From Pseudoponticoccus marisrubri (GTDB lineage Bacteria; Pseudomonadota; Alphaproteobacteria; Rhodobacterales; Rhodobacteraceae): 53,616 nucleotides of DNA. Where the stretch lies: the NCBI RefSeq assembly GCF_001482405.1, contig NZ_LPXO01000020.1, positions 1 through 53,616 of the forward strand. The letters are read 5' to 3'. The notes under the pieces were generated by a model that worked only from the letters and a program-made list of their open reading frames with translations, did no database searches and had not been told where the DNA came from. Positions 8,607 through 16,898 of the stretch are shown piece by piece (position 1 is the stretch's first letter; each line of letters opens with the position of its first letter). Made by a program: the position numbers and the translations under genes.

Positions 8607-9165
8607 GGGGGCCCAGGTAAAGTGCCATATCGAACAGCAGGAATTCGCTGTTCTCCAGCGCGGTGATTGCGAGGTTGTCGAGCTCGGCCAGGGCAAGCCC
8701 GTCGCCGGATTCCAGCGGTTGATCGTTGACCGTCACCAAGCCTTTGACCACCTGCACCCAGATACCCCGCTTCTTTTGCAAACGCAGATCTACATGCGCG
8801 TCGGCATTGAGCTTGCTGGCGCAAAGGTCGACGTCGGCATGGATGGAAATCGACCCGTCTCGCTCGTCATTCGAGGCCATCAGGCGCGGCTTCCCGTTCA
8901 GGTCATCAAAATGCTGCTGCGCAAAGCCAGGTTTCAGCCCTTGCTGGTCAGGCATGATCCAGATCTGCAGAAGGTGCACGGGATCGTGCTTTCGAGGCGT
9001 TGTGTTCGCTGTAAACGACGCCGGTGCCCGCGCTCATCCGCTGAACGTCGCCCGGTTTGATGACTGAGATTTCACCCCTTGGAGTCGCGATGCTCCAGGG
9101 CGCCCGCGACGACGCAGGAGATGATCTTCATGTCGCGGTGCGGATGGGCGCCGAAACCGCGCTGC
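8545..9165 (-). pseudogene. Pirin-family protein A, truncated and frameshifted
   Basis: Three successive frames read as one pirin. The first is GFGAHPHRDMKIISCVV then ALEHRDSKG (to ~9077). After a frameshift comes EISVIKPGDVQRMSAGTGVV then YSEHNASK. After a second frameshift near 8980 comes HDPVHLLQIWIMPDQQGLKP and the rest of the cupin. The iron-site GAHPHRD is present. The first ~55 residues are missing and replaced by phage M15 peptidase sequence, so the gene is dead. It marks the chromosome side of the left prophage border. Confidence 0.8.
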
Positions 9166-9462
9166 CGCCTCGAAGGATGCCGGGTCGTGGTTCGCCATGG
9201 CGATGTCGAAGGCGGCGCCGTCGAGGTGTTTCGACCGGGTCGCGCCGCCGACGGCACGGTTGTGCTCGTGGCTGCGATAGGCGGAGCGGACGATCAACGG
9301 CTTGTCCAGCCGGTCGCGGAGCGCCTGCAGCTTGTCGAGGGCTGGTTCGTTGATGAGCGGCTTGCCGGTGCCCCGACCGGCGATCTCGGCCGGGCTGAAA
9401 TTCGGCTAGCGCCAGTCACGCTCTGGCGCTTCGCGCCAGTGGTCGTAAAAGGTCGTGGTCAT
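9160..9462 (-). pseudogene. Phage M15 D-Ala-D-Ala carboxypeptidase-like, nonsense codon and 3' truncation
   Basis: Starts MTTTFYDHWREAPERDWR after a strong TGGAGG site, hits TAG at 9408-9406, then continues in the same frame as PNFSPAEIAGRGTGKPLI and IVRSAYRSHEHNRAVGGAT and SKHLDGAAFDIAMANHDP. The latter is the zinc motif region of M15A peptidases (S-x-H-x2-G-x-A-x-D). The second half, including the final His motif, is replaced by pirin sequence at ~9165. In related prophages this protein follows the tail and holin genes, as here. Family call is firm; function is lost. Confidence 0.8.
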
Positions 9463-9482
9463 TGCGGTCCTCCAGAAACGAT

Positions 9483-9504
9483 AAAACCCGCCTCGAGGGC
9501 GGGT
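9483..9504 (-). terminator. Intrinsic terminator after the late operon
   Basis: On the minus strand, stem CCCGCC/GGCGGG with loop CTCGA is followed directly by TTTTAT. It lies 30 bp after the stop of the DUF6127 gene and separates the late operon from the M15 remnant. Confidence 0.75.
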
Positions 9505-9535
9505 GCGGCGGGTCGAACAGGGTGGATGGCTTGAG

Positions 9536-9826
9536 CTACGGGCCGTTGCCGAAGACCTTGAGCTTGATGGCGACGCCGGCGAGCAGCGCGAGCAAGACCG
9601 CGGTGGTGACGGCGCGGACGACGGTTTGCACAGCCGTGCGGCGCACCAACCGGAGCAAGTCCAGCATCGAGCGCAGGTCGCGGATGTCGAGTGCCGCCTC
9701 GTCGCCCTCGAGCCCGACATCGGCGAGCGCGCGCTTTGCGCCTTCTTCGGCAGCGCGTGCCAGGATCGCCTCGAACTCGTGCTCCGGCATGCGGACAAAG
9801 CCGTCCTCTGGGCGTTGTGGGGCCAT
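9536..9826 (-). CDS. DUF6127-like small membrane protein
   Basis: 96 residues: a polar N-terminus (MAPQRPEDGFVRMPEHEFEA), an amphipathic segment and one C-terminal transmembrane helix (AVTTAVLLALLAGVAIKL). It matches small proteins found next to tail-fibre and lysis genes in Rhodobacterales prophages (DUF6127). The position before the M15 peptidase suggests a lysis-accessory or holin-like role, which is inference only. Confidence 0.65.
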   Translation of the reverse strand: MAPQRPEDGFVRMPEHEFEAILARAAEEGAKRALADVGLEGDEAALDIRDLRSMLDLLRLVRRTAVQTVVRAVTTAVLLALLAGVAIKLKVFGNGP

Positions 9827-9838
9827 GGCGCGCCTCCC

Positions 9839-10915
9839 TCAGCCGATCTTCGCGCCCCAGAAGGACGTGTGATCGGCGGCGAAGTAGCCGTCGGCGACCC
9901 GGAAATACCCCTGCAGCTCGACGGTATCGCCTGCGGTCAGCGGCGCCATGGTCTGCAGCCAGATCGCGGTGGCGAGCGAGACGTGGGTGGCGGAGATCTC
10001 ACCGAAGGAGCCGCGGATTTCGGTGGTGCCGTTCAGCACCAGACGGCCCCGCATGCGCGCAGTCGTGCTGGCATTCACCTTGTAGAGCAGGGTCGCGCCG
10101 AAGAGGTAGGTGCCGTCCGTAGGAGCAACGAAGCGGTTGTTGGCGGCGTCGAAAGCGCCCTGGTCGTTGTAGTCCGTGTTGTTGATGGCGATCTTCGTCC
10201 AGGTCCCCACGCCGACATAGTTGTCGTAGTTGGTGTATGCCTTGAAGCGCGGCAGCCGCGGCTGATCGACGATGCCGGTGGCGTTGTCGACGCTCAGCCC
10301 GTCGAAAAAGGTGCTGCCGTCGGCCGAGACCGCGAGCCGGAACCTGTCTGAGCCGAAGAGCCCGACCAGCGCCTTGGTCACGAAGCCGGTCTGGAGCGTC
10401 AGCCCGAGGTCGTCGCCCGCTGCCTCCTTGTTCAAGGTGTAGAACAGATCGCCGGTGCCGCCCTCGGCCACGGTCTTCGCGGTCCAGAGCGCGGCGTTCA
10501 GCTTGGCAGAGAACGGGTTCGACGAATCGGCGGTGGTGCCGAGCCCCAGCAGCGCCATGTTCTGCAGCGCATCCGGTGTGGCCCCGATCCACCCCGTGCC
10601 GTCATAGACCAACAGCAGCCCCTCGTCCTCGACCCACGCACGCCAGCCGGTCCGGGGTGGCAAGCGGATCCAGGCGCCGTCGGTCCAGAGCGCGACGTTC
10701 AGATCCCATCCCGCCCAGTCGCCCGTCGCGCCCGAGCCGACGATGTAGCGGTCGCCGTCGGCGGGACTTGCCGGGGGCGCTGTCAGATCGCGGTCGAGGA
10801 CCGAGAGCTGCACGAGGCCGTCGAGGATCCGCAGCGCCTCGTTGTGGGTGACGTGCTTCTGGGCCTGCGCCGCCATGATGTACGGGAGTAGCAGATGCGT
10901 CGTGGTGTCGGACAT
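9839..10915 (-). CDS. Tail fibre protein, DUF2793 with C1q-like trimerisation domain
   Basis: 358 residues. The N-terminal ~115 residues (LLLPYIMAAQAQKHVTHNEA, ASPADGDRYIV, GWRAWVEDEGLLLVYDGTGW) are DUF2793, a tail-attachment domain of alphaproteobacterial prophages. The C-terminal ~130 residues (FDAANNRFVAPTDGTYLF, TAGDTVELQGYF) form a C1q/TNF-like beta sandwich expected to trimerise and bind receptors. It lies directly downstream of the host-specificity gene. Appears intact. Confidence 0.85.
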   Translation of the reverse strand: MSDTTTHLLLPYIMAAQAQKHVTHNEALRILDGLVQLSVLDRDLTAPPASPADGDRYIVGSGATGDWAGWDLNVALWTDGAWIRLPPRTGWRAWVEDEGLLLVYDGTGWIGATPDALQNMALLGLGTTADSSNPFSAKLNAALWTAKTVAEGGTGDLFYTLNKEAAGDDLGLTLQTGFVTKALVGLFGSDRFRLAVSADGSTFFDGLSVDNATGIVDQPRLPRFKAYTNYDNYVGVGTWTKIAINNTDYNDQGAFDAANNRFVAPTDGTYLFGATLLYKVNASTTARMRGRLVLNGTTEIRGSFGEISATHVSLATAIWLQTMAPLTAGDTVELQGYFRVADGYFAADHTSFWGAKIG

Positions 10916-10925
10916 GGGATGGCCT

Positions 10926-13900
10926 TCAAAGTATCAGCGTGACGGTCTTGGGCGCGCCCCGCCCGACGAGGGCGGAGAGCTGGTAGATGCGGATGTCGAG
11001 CGTGTCGCCGAGACCGAGCGGCCCACCCCAGTCGGCGGTCTGGTCTGTGGCGGTGTAGACCACGCTGGTGGTGGCGGTGCTCACCACCCGTTTCAATGTG
11101 GCGCCGTCGAGGATCTCGACCTCGTAGGCTTCCAGTTCCTCGGTCAGAGGCACCTCAAGCCCGCCCCAGGTGTCGGCCGAGAGCGCGCGGGATCGGCGCG
11201 TCCAGCGGATCGTCAGATCACCGGGCGCGCGCGGCTTGCGCCATGGCTGCTGGACATGGGCGATCGAGAACGGCCGCAGCCCCACGCCCTGAGGCGTGAA
11301 GGATTGCGCAACATAGGTCTCGTCGCTGACCGGACGGCTCGCCGGGCCGATGCGCCAGTTCCACGGGATGCCGAGATCCGCCTCGGCGATCGGCAGCGAC
11401 GCGAGGCTATCGTCGAGCGCCACCACCCGCGCGCCGGCGGGCGCGGGATTGCCGATAGCGCCTTCCGTGCCGCGCTGGCCTCGGAGCAACCGGATCAGGC
11501 GATAGCGGCCAGGCGCCAGCAACTCCGCCGCGCCCGCCTGCACGATCTCCCAGACGCCAGACGCGCTCTCGATGGCCAGCGCGTTAGCCCCGCCGAACAG
11601 CGTCAGGTCGGTTACGCTCTCCAGCGTGCCGGTGAGCAGTTCGACCTCAAGCACGTTGCCGAGGTCGAAACGCGAGGTCGGGCCCGCGTAGAAGTCCGAG
11701 ACCAGAGTGCCGATCCGGGCCCGCGTCCCGAAGCTGGTGAGCAGTTCGAAGCCGTCCGTCGAGGGGCTGCGGAACACGGCGATCTCACCGGGCCAAGGCA
11801 CGGCATGCGCCGCGGCGAAGGGCCGATGCGCGGGCTCGTCCTCGGTCAGCTGCGGCAGGTCCAGGAGCACCGCCTCTGGCGCGCCGAACACGACGGCCTG
11901 CGACAGCGCCGAGGGTCGCGGCGCGCCGGGCGGCAGGTCGTAGGCCTCCCGGTCCTGGCGGACGGCTTCGATGCCGCGCGCGTCCGCGTCGGCGATGGAG
12001 ACGAGCCGCAGCGGGACGGCGCGGCCGTCATGGGCGAACGACACGACATCGGCGGGATCGAGCGCCAGCCGCGAGGGCGGCAGGCGGAAGACCGCGCTCT
12101 CGCGGCCCGTCCAGGCCTCCATCAGGGCACGGCGGCAGCGGCGTTCGGCCTCCTCGGGCGGCACCGCCATGGGGAAGGACTCGGACGCGATGCGCGTCGT
12201 GTCCACGGTGATCCGCCGCGCCTCCACGAGGGCGGCGTCGTAGTCCTCGTCTGCGCGGGCCACCTGCCATTTCAGGGCTTGGGGTAGCTCGGTCTCCTGG
12301 CCGCGGGTCAGTTCGAGGACGTCGCCCTCGCGGGCGGCGACCAGGTCGTCGGGGCTCACACTCGCAACGGCAGCGCGCCCGCGCATGACGAAGCGAATGA
12401 CGCCCTCGGTCTCGACGGCGTCGAAGCCGAAATGCCGCGACAGCGTGGTGATCGAGGCGCGCGGGCTTTCCAGCGCGCCGATGGCGTAGCCCTCGACCGC
12501 GCCCCAGAGACCAGTGACGTCAATGCGGTCCTCGGGCAGCCCGGCGCGCAGGCAGAGATGCCGGACCAGCGCCGCCAGCGAGACCGCCCCGAGCCGTCCG
12601 GTCAGCCAGTGGCCGAGCCGCCAGTTCGCGCCGTCCGTCCAGACGTCGGTCAGCGCCGGAAAGAATGGGTACGGCCGCGCGTCCCAGGTCCATGCGGCGC
12701 ATTCGGGGACGTGCACCATCCGGCCGCCGTATACCGAGGACAGCGGGTTGTTCGCGGCATCGCCCCACCAGAGATACGTGGCCTCGAGATAGGCCCGCTG
12801 GATCGCGTCGTCGCGCCAACCGCGGGAGAAGTAAGGCGTGAAGCTCTCCGAGGACTTCGGATCGAAGAAGACGTTGGGCTGGTTGGTGCCCCGGTCGATT
12901 GCCGGGCAGCCGAGCTCGGTGAACCAGATCGGCTTGGATTGCGGCACCCATGCCGTCGGCGTCCCGCTCTCTACCCCGCCGGGGCGGTTGTAGTGTGCGT
13001 TCGACCACCAGGCGCGGAGATCCTTGTAGCGGAAAACCCACGGCTTGCCCTCGGCCCCGTCCGTGATCGGGGTGCGGACCTGCGCGGAGCGATCCGCCGC
13101 GCTGGCGTAGAACCAGTCGAAGCCCTCGCCGCCCGCGACGTTCGCCTGCAGGTAGGCCCGGTCGTAGATCGCGGGCCAGCCCTCTGCCGCGTCGAGGTTC
13201 TCGAACCCGTCGCGCCAGTCTGACAGCGGCATGTAGTTGTCTATGCCGACGAAATCGACGTTGCTGTCCGCCCAGAGCGGGTCGAGGTGAAAGAACACGT
13301 CGCCAGAGCCGTCGCCCGGCTGGTGACCGAAATACTCGCTCCAGTCGGCGGCATAACCGATCTTCGTCCCGGACCCGAGGATCGCGCGGACATCCGCGAG
13401 CAGGTCCCGATAGGCCTGCACCGCCGGATAGGTGCTGGCTCCGGAGCGGATCGTCGTCAGCCCCGGCATCTCGGTGCCGATCAGGAACGCATCAACCCCG
13501 CCCGCCGCCGCACAGAGATGGGCATAGTGAAGCACCATGCGGCGCATACCCCAGTCGCCAGATGGCCCGGTCCAGCTGACGGTCTCGCCCGAGATTGCGA
13601 AGTCTGAAGGACTGGCACTACCGAAGAAGGCCGCGACCTGGCTCGCTGCCGTGGCGGTCTTGTCCACGCTGCCGGCATAGCCTGCAGCTGGCGAACAGGT
13701 GATCCGGCCGCGCCAGGGGAACGCAGGCTGGCCGGTCTCGGCGGCGTTGTCGCTGTAGGGGGTCGGCAGCGTGTTGCCGGGCGGCACGTCCATGAGGATG
13801 AAGGGATAGAAGGTGACCCGCAGTCCGCGGGCCTTCATCTCCTTGATCGCCTGCACCACCGCGAAGTCGGCCGGCGTGCCGCCATAGACAGGCCGGTCCT

Positions 13901-14894
13901 GGTCATCGCGGCTGACAAGATGCGCGGCGGCGCGCGAGACGCCGTTGACGCTCCATATCTGCGAGCTGGTGCTCTTGGCCGACACCTCGACGCCGGGGCG
14001 AATCGTGCAGTCGCCCACGCGCAAGTCGTTTCCGAACCAGGCGACGACGAGGCTAACGCTCTCGACCTTGGGCGCCATCGCCTGCAGCCGGTCCAGCGCC
14101 ACGACCATGTCGGCGGTGTCCGACAGCGCGTTCAGGTTCTCAGGCGTCTGCGCGCCGCCGCTGCCCTTGCGGATGCCCTGCGTCGCGTAGGTGAATTCGC
14201 CCGAGGCCGGGATCATGGTGACGGCCTGCGTCAGCCCCTCGGCGGTGTCGGGATCGGCGAGCGGACGGAACACCTCGAAGGAGAGCTGCGGCAGGCGGTT
14301 GCCGTAGTTCCCGAGCGGCAGGTCCTCGAAGACGACATAGGCTATACCGCGATAGGCCGGCGTGTTCGCCGTGCCCATCTTCGCCGCGATGAACGGATCG
14401 GCCGTCTGGCTCTCGTCACCCGGATACCAGCGCCAGGTGATGCCGGCCGTATCGAGGAGTTTCCCGTCCGCCCAGATGCGCCCGATGCCGGTGATCGGGC
14501 CCTCGCAGAGCGCGACCGCGAAGGAGGCGTAGTAGAGATACTCGGTGGTCTTGACCTTGCCGCCCCCGCCGCCGCCCTTGCCGCCGCCCTGCGTGGTGGT
14601 CTTCGTCTCCTCGCGGAAGTCGGTCGCCCAGATCACGTTCCCGCCCATGCGCATCCGGCCGTAGACGCGCGGGATGACGGCGCCCTCGGTCGAGGACGTG
14701 ATCCGGAGGCTGTCGAGCCGCGGCCCCTCGATCCGCTGGGTCGGCGCAAGCGAGGACACGATCCAACTGTCGACGACCGAGCCGATGGTCGAGCCCACGA
14801 AGCCACCGATGGTCGCGGCGCTGACGCCGAGGATGGCGCCGCCGATCGACCCGCCGATGGCGGCGCCGGCCGCGCCGAGAACGAGAGTGGCCAT
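10926..14894 (-). CDS. Baseplate/host-specificity protein with GTA TIM-barrel domain
   Basis: 1322 residues, similar in size and layout to the GTA host-specificity protein (gp15, 'megatron'). It opens with a Gly/Ala-rich hydrophobic stretch (GAAGAAIGGSIGGAILGVSA), then tail-hub domains. A glycoside hydrolase-like TIM barrel follows (roughly residues 430-730: FGHQPGDGSGDVFFHLDP, GIDNYMPLSDWRDG, WFTELGCPAIDRGTNQPN), then a phage tail domain (~780-1000) and a C-terminal fibronectin-like segment. Forms the tail tip that contacts and may cleave the cell surface. Gene is full-length with no visible break. Confidence 0.9.
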   Translation of the reverse strand: MATLVLGAAGAAIGGSIGGAILGVSAATIGGFVGSTIGSVVDSWIVSSLAPTQRIEGPRLDSLRITSSTEGAVIPRVYGRMRMGGNVIWATDFREETKTTTQGGGKGGGGGGKVKTTEYLYYASFAVALCEGPITGIGRIWADGKLLDTAGITWRWYPGDESQTADPFIAAKMGTANTPAYRGIAYVVFEDLPLGNYGNRLPQLSFEVFRPLADPDTAEGLTQAVTMIPASGEFTYATQGIRKGSGGAQTPENLNALSDTADMVVALDRLQAMAPKVESVSLVVAWFGNDLRVGDCTIRPGVEVSAKSTSSQIWSVNGVSRAAAHLVSRDDQDRPVYGGTPADFAVVQAIKEMKARGLRVTFYPFILMDVPPGNTLPTPYSDNAAETGQPAFPWRGRITCSPAAGYAGSVDKTATAASQVAAFFGSASPSDFAISGETVSWTGPSGDWGMRRMVLHYAHLCAAAGGVDAFLIGTEMPGLTTIRSGASTYPAVQAYRDLLADVRAILGSGTKIGYAADWSEYFGHQPGDGSGDVFFHLDPLWADSNVDFVGIDNYMPLSDWRDGFENLDAAEGWPAIYDRAYLQANVAGGEGFDWFYASAADRSAQVRTPITDGAEGKPWVFRYKDLRAWWSNAHYNRPGGVESGTPTAWVPQSKPIWFTELGCPAIDRGTNQPNVFFDPKSSESFTPYFSRGWRDDAIQRAYLEATYLWWGDAANNPLSSVYGGRMVHVPECAAWTWDARPYPFFPALTDVWTDGANWRLGHWLTGRLGAVSLAALVRHLCLRAGLPEDRIDVTGLWGAVEGYAIGALESPRASITTLSRHFGFDAVETEGVIRFVMRGRAAVASVSPDDLVAAREGDVLELTRGQETELPQALKWQVARADEDYDAALVEARRITVDTTRIASESFPMAVPPEEAERRCRRALMEAWTGRESAVFRLPPSRLALDPADVVSFAHDGRAVPLRLVSIADADARGIEAVRQDREAYDLPPGAPRPSALSQAVVFGAPEAVLLDLPQLTEDEPAHRPFAAAHAVPWPGEIAVFRSPSTDGFELLTSFGTRARIGTLVSDFYAGPTSRFDLGNVLEVELLTGTLESVTDLTLFGGANALAIESASGVWEIVQAGAAELLAPGRYRLIRLLRGQRGTEGAIGNPAPAGARVVALDDSLASLPIAEADLGIPWNWRIGPASRPVSDETYVAQSFTPQGVGLRPFSIAHVQQPWRKPRAPGDLTIRWTRRSRALSADTWGGLEVPLTEELEAYEVEILDGATLKRVVSTATTSVVYTATDQTADWGGPLGLGDTLDIRIYQLSALVGRGAPKTVTLIL

Positions 14895-14903
14895 AGGGAT
14901 GCC

Positions 14904-15338
14904 TCAGCGTTGTGGGAACAGGAAGGCGAAGGCGATGCGCCGCCGCCAGGCGTTGGTGAGCGGTTCCTCGATCACGCCGAGCCGCTCGTATGCGTGGAGG
15001 AAGGTGGCGGGCCCGGTCAGGATCCCGACATGCTTGGCGATGGCGCGCGGCTTCATCCGGAAGAGGACGAGCGCGCCGGGCCCGGCCTCGGAGGGCGGCA
15101 CCTCGATCATCATCCGGCGTGCGCCCTCGGCCAGAACCTCGCGCGGGCCGGTCTCGCCCCAGTCGCGACTGTAGGCCGGGATCGGGAACGGCTCGGGGCC
15201 GACGACCTCGCGCCAGACGCCGCGGGCGAGCCCGAGGCAATCGCAGCCCACCCCCTTGAGGCTCGCCTGATCGTGGTAGGGCGTTCCCAGCCACGCGCGC
15301 GCCGCCACGATCACCCTGCCATTATCGGCCGGCGTCAC
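14904..15338 (-). CDS. NlpC/P60 tail-tip cell-wall peptidase (GTA gp14-like)
   Basis: 144 residues with the catalytic Cys in GVGCDCLGLARGV (C29/C31 region) and the His in KHVGILTG, followed by the FLHAYE segment, the Cys-His-His order of NlpC/P60 peptidases. In GTAs the homologue cuts peptidoglycan during DNA entry. It lies between DUF2163 and the host-specificity gene, the conserved GTA order, and overlaps DUF2163 by 4 bp. Confidence 0.9.
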   Translation of the reverse strand: MTPADNGRVIVAARAWLGTPYHDQASLKGVGCDCLGLARGVWREVVGPEPFPIPAYSRDWGETGPREVLAEGARRMMIEVPPSEAGPGALVLFRMKPRAIAKHVGILTGPATFLHAYERLGVIEEPLTNAWRRRIAFAFLFPQR

Positions 15339-16219
15339 AGCACTCCTCCCTCGTGCCCGCCATCCTTGGTGGCGTAGCGCAGGATCGTGTCCTGGCCCGG
15401 GATGTGCGGGAAGCCGCGGAAGTTGGCCGTGTTGGCGAACTTCGCCCCGCAGGTCTCGATGCGCTTGTCGCAGCCGGCGCGGATGGTGAAGGCGTCGCCT
15501 TCGGCGATCGCGCGCACCGGCGCTTCGAGCAGCGTCAGCACGGCGACGCCGTCCGTAACGTCATGACCAAGCAACTCGGCCCGACGCCCCGCATTAGCGC
15601 CGCTGGTCCATTCGACCGTCCCGAAGGTGAACCAGCCGGAGGCGAACCCGCCGAGCCCGGAGGCGGTGAAGGCCCGGTCGCGCAGGAGATCGATGACGGC
15701 ACCCGTGCCCTTGAAGGCGGGGTCCTCCAGGTCGACACCGCAGCGCGCGTCGCCAAGCGCCGCATCACAGGTCGCCTGGAAGGTCCGCCCGATCGTCTGG
15801 CCGAGGACGTGGGCGAGCGAGCGCACCTCGGCGACGAAGGCCAGACGCCCGCGCCGGATCTGACCGATGGCCCCGCGCCGCATCAGTACGCGCTGCCCGG
15901 TGTCGGCCCAGTTCACCCGCCAGACCTCGACCTCGGCGTTGTCCCAGCGGCCGTCGAGGATGTCGGTCTCGGTGATCCGGTCTGAGGTCAGCACGCCCTC
16001 GGCGTCCTGCGCATCGACCGAGAGGTCCGACCCGGAACGGACCTCGGACGCCGTCAGCCCGCTTTCCGGCTCGAAGTCGGTCCCGTCGAAGCTGAGCGTC
16101 CGGTCGTGATCCGTGAAACCGAAAGTGACGCCGTCGGCACGGGCGATCCGCCAGCACCAGGCGAGGGTAGTCGTCCCCTCGTCGAGATGGGCCTGCAGAG
16201 CGGGATCGAGGGTCTTCAT
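15335..16219 (-). CDS. DUF2163 tail hub protein (GTA gp13-like)
   Basis: 294 residues. The N-terminal DUF2163 domain (TTLAWCWRIARADGVTFGFT, DHDRTLSFDGTDFEP) and the C-terminal phage_BR0599 domain, with Cys pairs in TIRAGCDKRIETCGAKF and NFRGFPHIPGQD, are both clear. These cysteines bind an iron-sulfur cluster in the GTA hub structure (known for the family). Start ATG at 16219 overlaps the stop of the lipoprotein-like gene by 4 bp. Appears intact. Confidence 0.9.
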   Translation of the reverse strand: MKTLDPALQAHLDEGTTTLAWCWRIARADGVTFGFTDHDRTLSFDGTDFEPESGLTASEVRSGSDLSVDAQDAEGVLTSDRITETDILDGRWDNAEVEVWRVNWADTGQRVLMRRGAIGQIRRGRLAFVAEVRSLAHVLGQTIGRTFQATCDAALGDARCGVDLEDPAFKGTGAVIDLLRDRAFTASGLGGFASGWFTFGTVEWTSGANAGRRAELLGHDVTDGVAVLTLLEAPVRAIAEGDAFTIRAGCDKRIETCGAKFANTANFRGFPHIPGQDTILRYATKDGGHEGGVL

Positions 16220-16458
16220 CGGCAGGTTCCCGTCATTCTGTCGTCGAGATCGGCGATCCAGTTCGCCCAGTCCGGCGGCACGGCTGCGACAGTCTCGGCG
16301 GGCGGCCGGGCGAGCCGCGCCTCGGCATAGGAGGCGCAGCCGGCGTCACCAGCGCCCATCGTTGCGGCGCAGCCGGTCAGCAGGATCGCCAGCGCCGCGA
16401 CCATCACTAACCGCGTCGCGACCGCGCTCGACGCGCTCGCTCTTGTCTTCTGTAGCAT
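16216..16458 (-). CDS. Rz1-like outer-membrane lipoprotein (candidate o-spanin)
   Basis: 80 residues from the ATG at 16458 (GAGG 9 nt upstream): short basic N-terminus, hydrophobic core VMVAALAILL and the lipobox LTGC with C30, then a short polar Pro-containing tail (ARPPAETVAAVPPDW). Its first 113 bp overlap the end of the preceding membrane-anchored gene in another frame, the arrangement of classical Rz/Rz1 spanin pairs. It sits in the lysis block. No sequence identity to a named Rz1 is claimed. Confidence 0.6.
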   Translation of the reverse strand: MLQKTRASASSAVATRLVMVAALAILLTGCAATMGAGDAGCASYAEARLARPPAETVAAVPPDWANWIADLDDRMTGTCR

Positions 16459-16576
16459 CGCGTTCGGCCTCCCGTTTGCCTTGGCGTTCGCCTTCCGCAC
16501 GCCCCCAGATGCGGCCGAGGACGACGCCCCCGACCGCGCCCAGAGCCGCGACCAGCCAGATCAGGAGATCAGCCAT
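16346..16576 (-). CDS. Small membrane-anchored protein (candidate i-spanin, Rz-like)
   Basis: 76 residues: N-terminal transmembrane helix (LLIWLVAALGAVGGVVLG) and a highly charged, helix-prone tail rich in Arg/Glu (EGERQGKREAERDATEDK). Topology and size fit an inner-membrane spanin subunit. Its 3' half overlaps the lipoprotein gene in another frame, and its start overlaps the stop of the 33-aa gene upstream (ATGGCTGA). Function is inferred from topology and the embedded arrangement. Confidence 0.55.
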   Translation of the reverse strand: MADLLIWLVAALGAVGGVVLGRIWGRAEGERQGKREAERDATEDKSERVERGRDAVSDGRGAGDPADRLRRNDGRW

Positions 16577-16670
16577 CGTCCCGCTCCCCGCGCGCGGCGG
16601 CGACGCAGAGGGCTGCGACGAAGACGCCGAGGCAGCTGCCCACGACCAGACCGACGAGAAACTCAAGCAT
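16569..16670 (-). CDS. 33-aa single-helix membrane peptide, DUF3789-like
   Basis: A very short gene: MLEFLVGLVVGSCLGVFV then AALCVAAARGERDDG. One transmembrane helix with a Gly/Cys pattern resembling DUF3789 peptides, followed by a charged tail. It overlaps the gene upstream by 8 bp and the candidate i-spanin downstream by 8 bp, so the frame is held by both neighbours. Role within the lysis block unknown. Confidence 0.55.
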   Translation of the reverse strand: MLEFLVGLVVGSCLGVFVAALCVAAARGERDDG

Positions 16671-16893
16671 CGCCGCGGAACCCGCGCTCGATCCGATCGC
16701 GCAGACCGATCAGGCCCAGACCGAGGAACATCAGGCCCGCCGGCGAGGCATCGCCCGAGCCGGCGAGCAGCGCCACGAGACGGGAGAGTTCCCCGAGCGG
16801 CCCGGTGGAAGGCAATGCGAGGGAGGCGATGCCGGTGAGCATGGCCAGCAGTCCTGCCCACCAGGTTATGGAATTGGGTCGGACGTATCGCAT
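16663..16893 (-). CDS. Small two-helix membrane protein, holin-like
   Basis: 76 residues with two hydrophobic segments (ITWWAGLLAMLTGIASLAL and PAGLMFLGLGLIGLRDRI) and a basic C-terminus. It directly follows the endolysin gene in transcription order. Length and topology would suit a class II holin or holin accessory; no family name recognised. Confidence 0.6.
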   Translation of the reverse strand: MRYVRPNSITWWAGLLAMLTGIASLALPSTGPLGELSRLVALLAGSGDASPAGLMFLGLGLIGLRDRIERGFRGDA

Positions 16894-16898
16894 TGGGA

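Noticed and set aside
13920-15377. 485-codon plus-strand frame opposite the host-specificity gene
   Set aside because: Low-complexity antisense frame typical of GC-rich DNA; the minus-strand genes carry all recognisable motifs.
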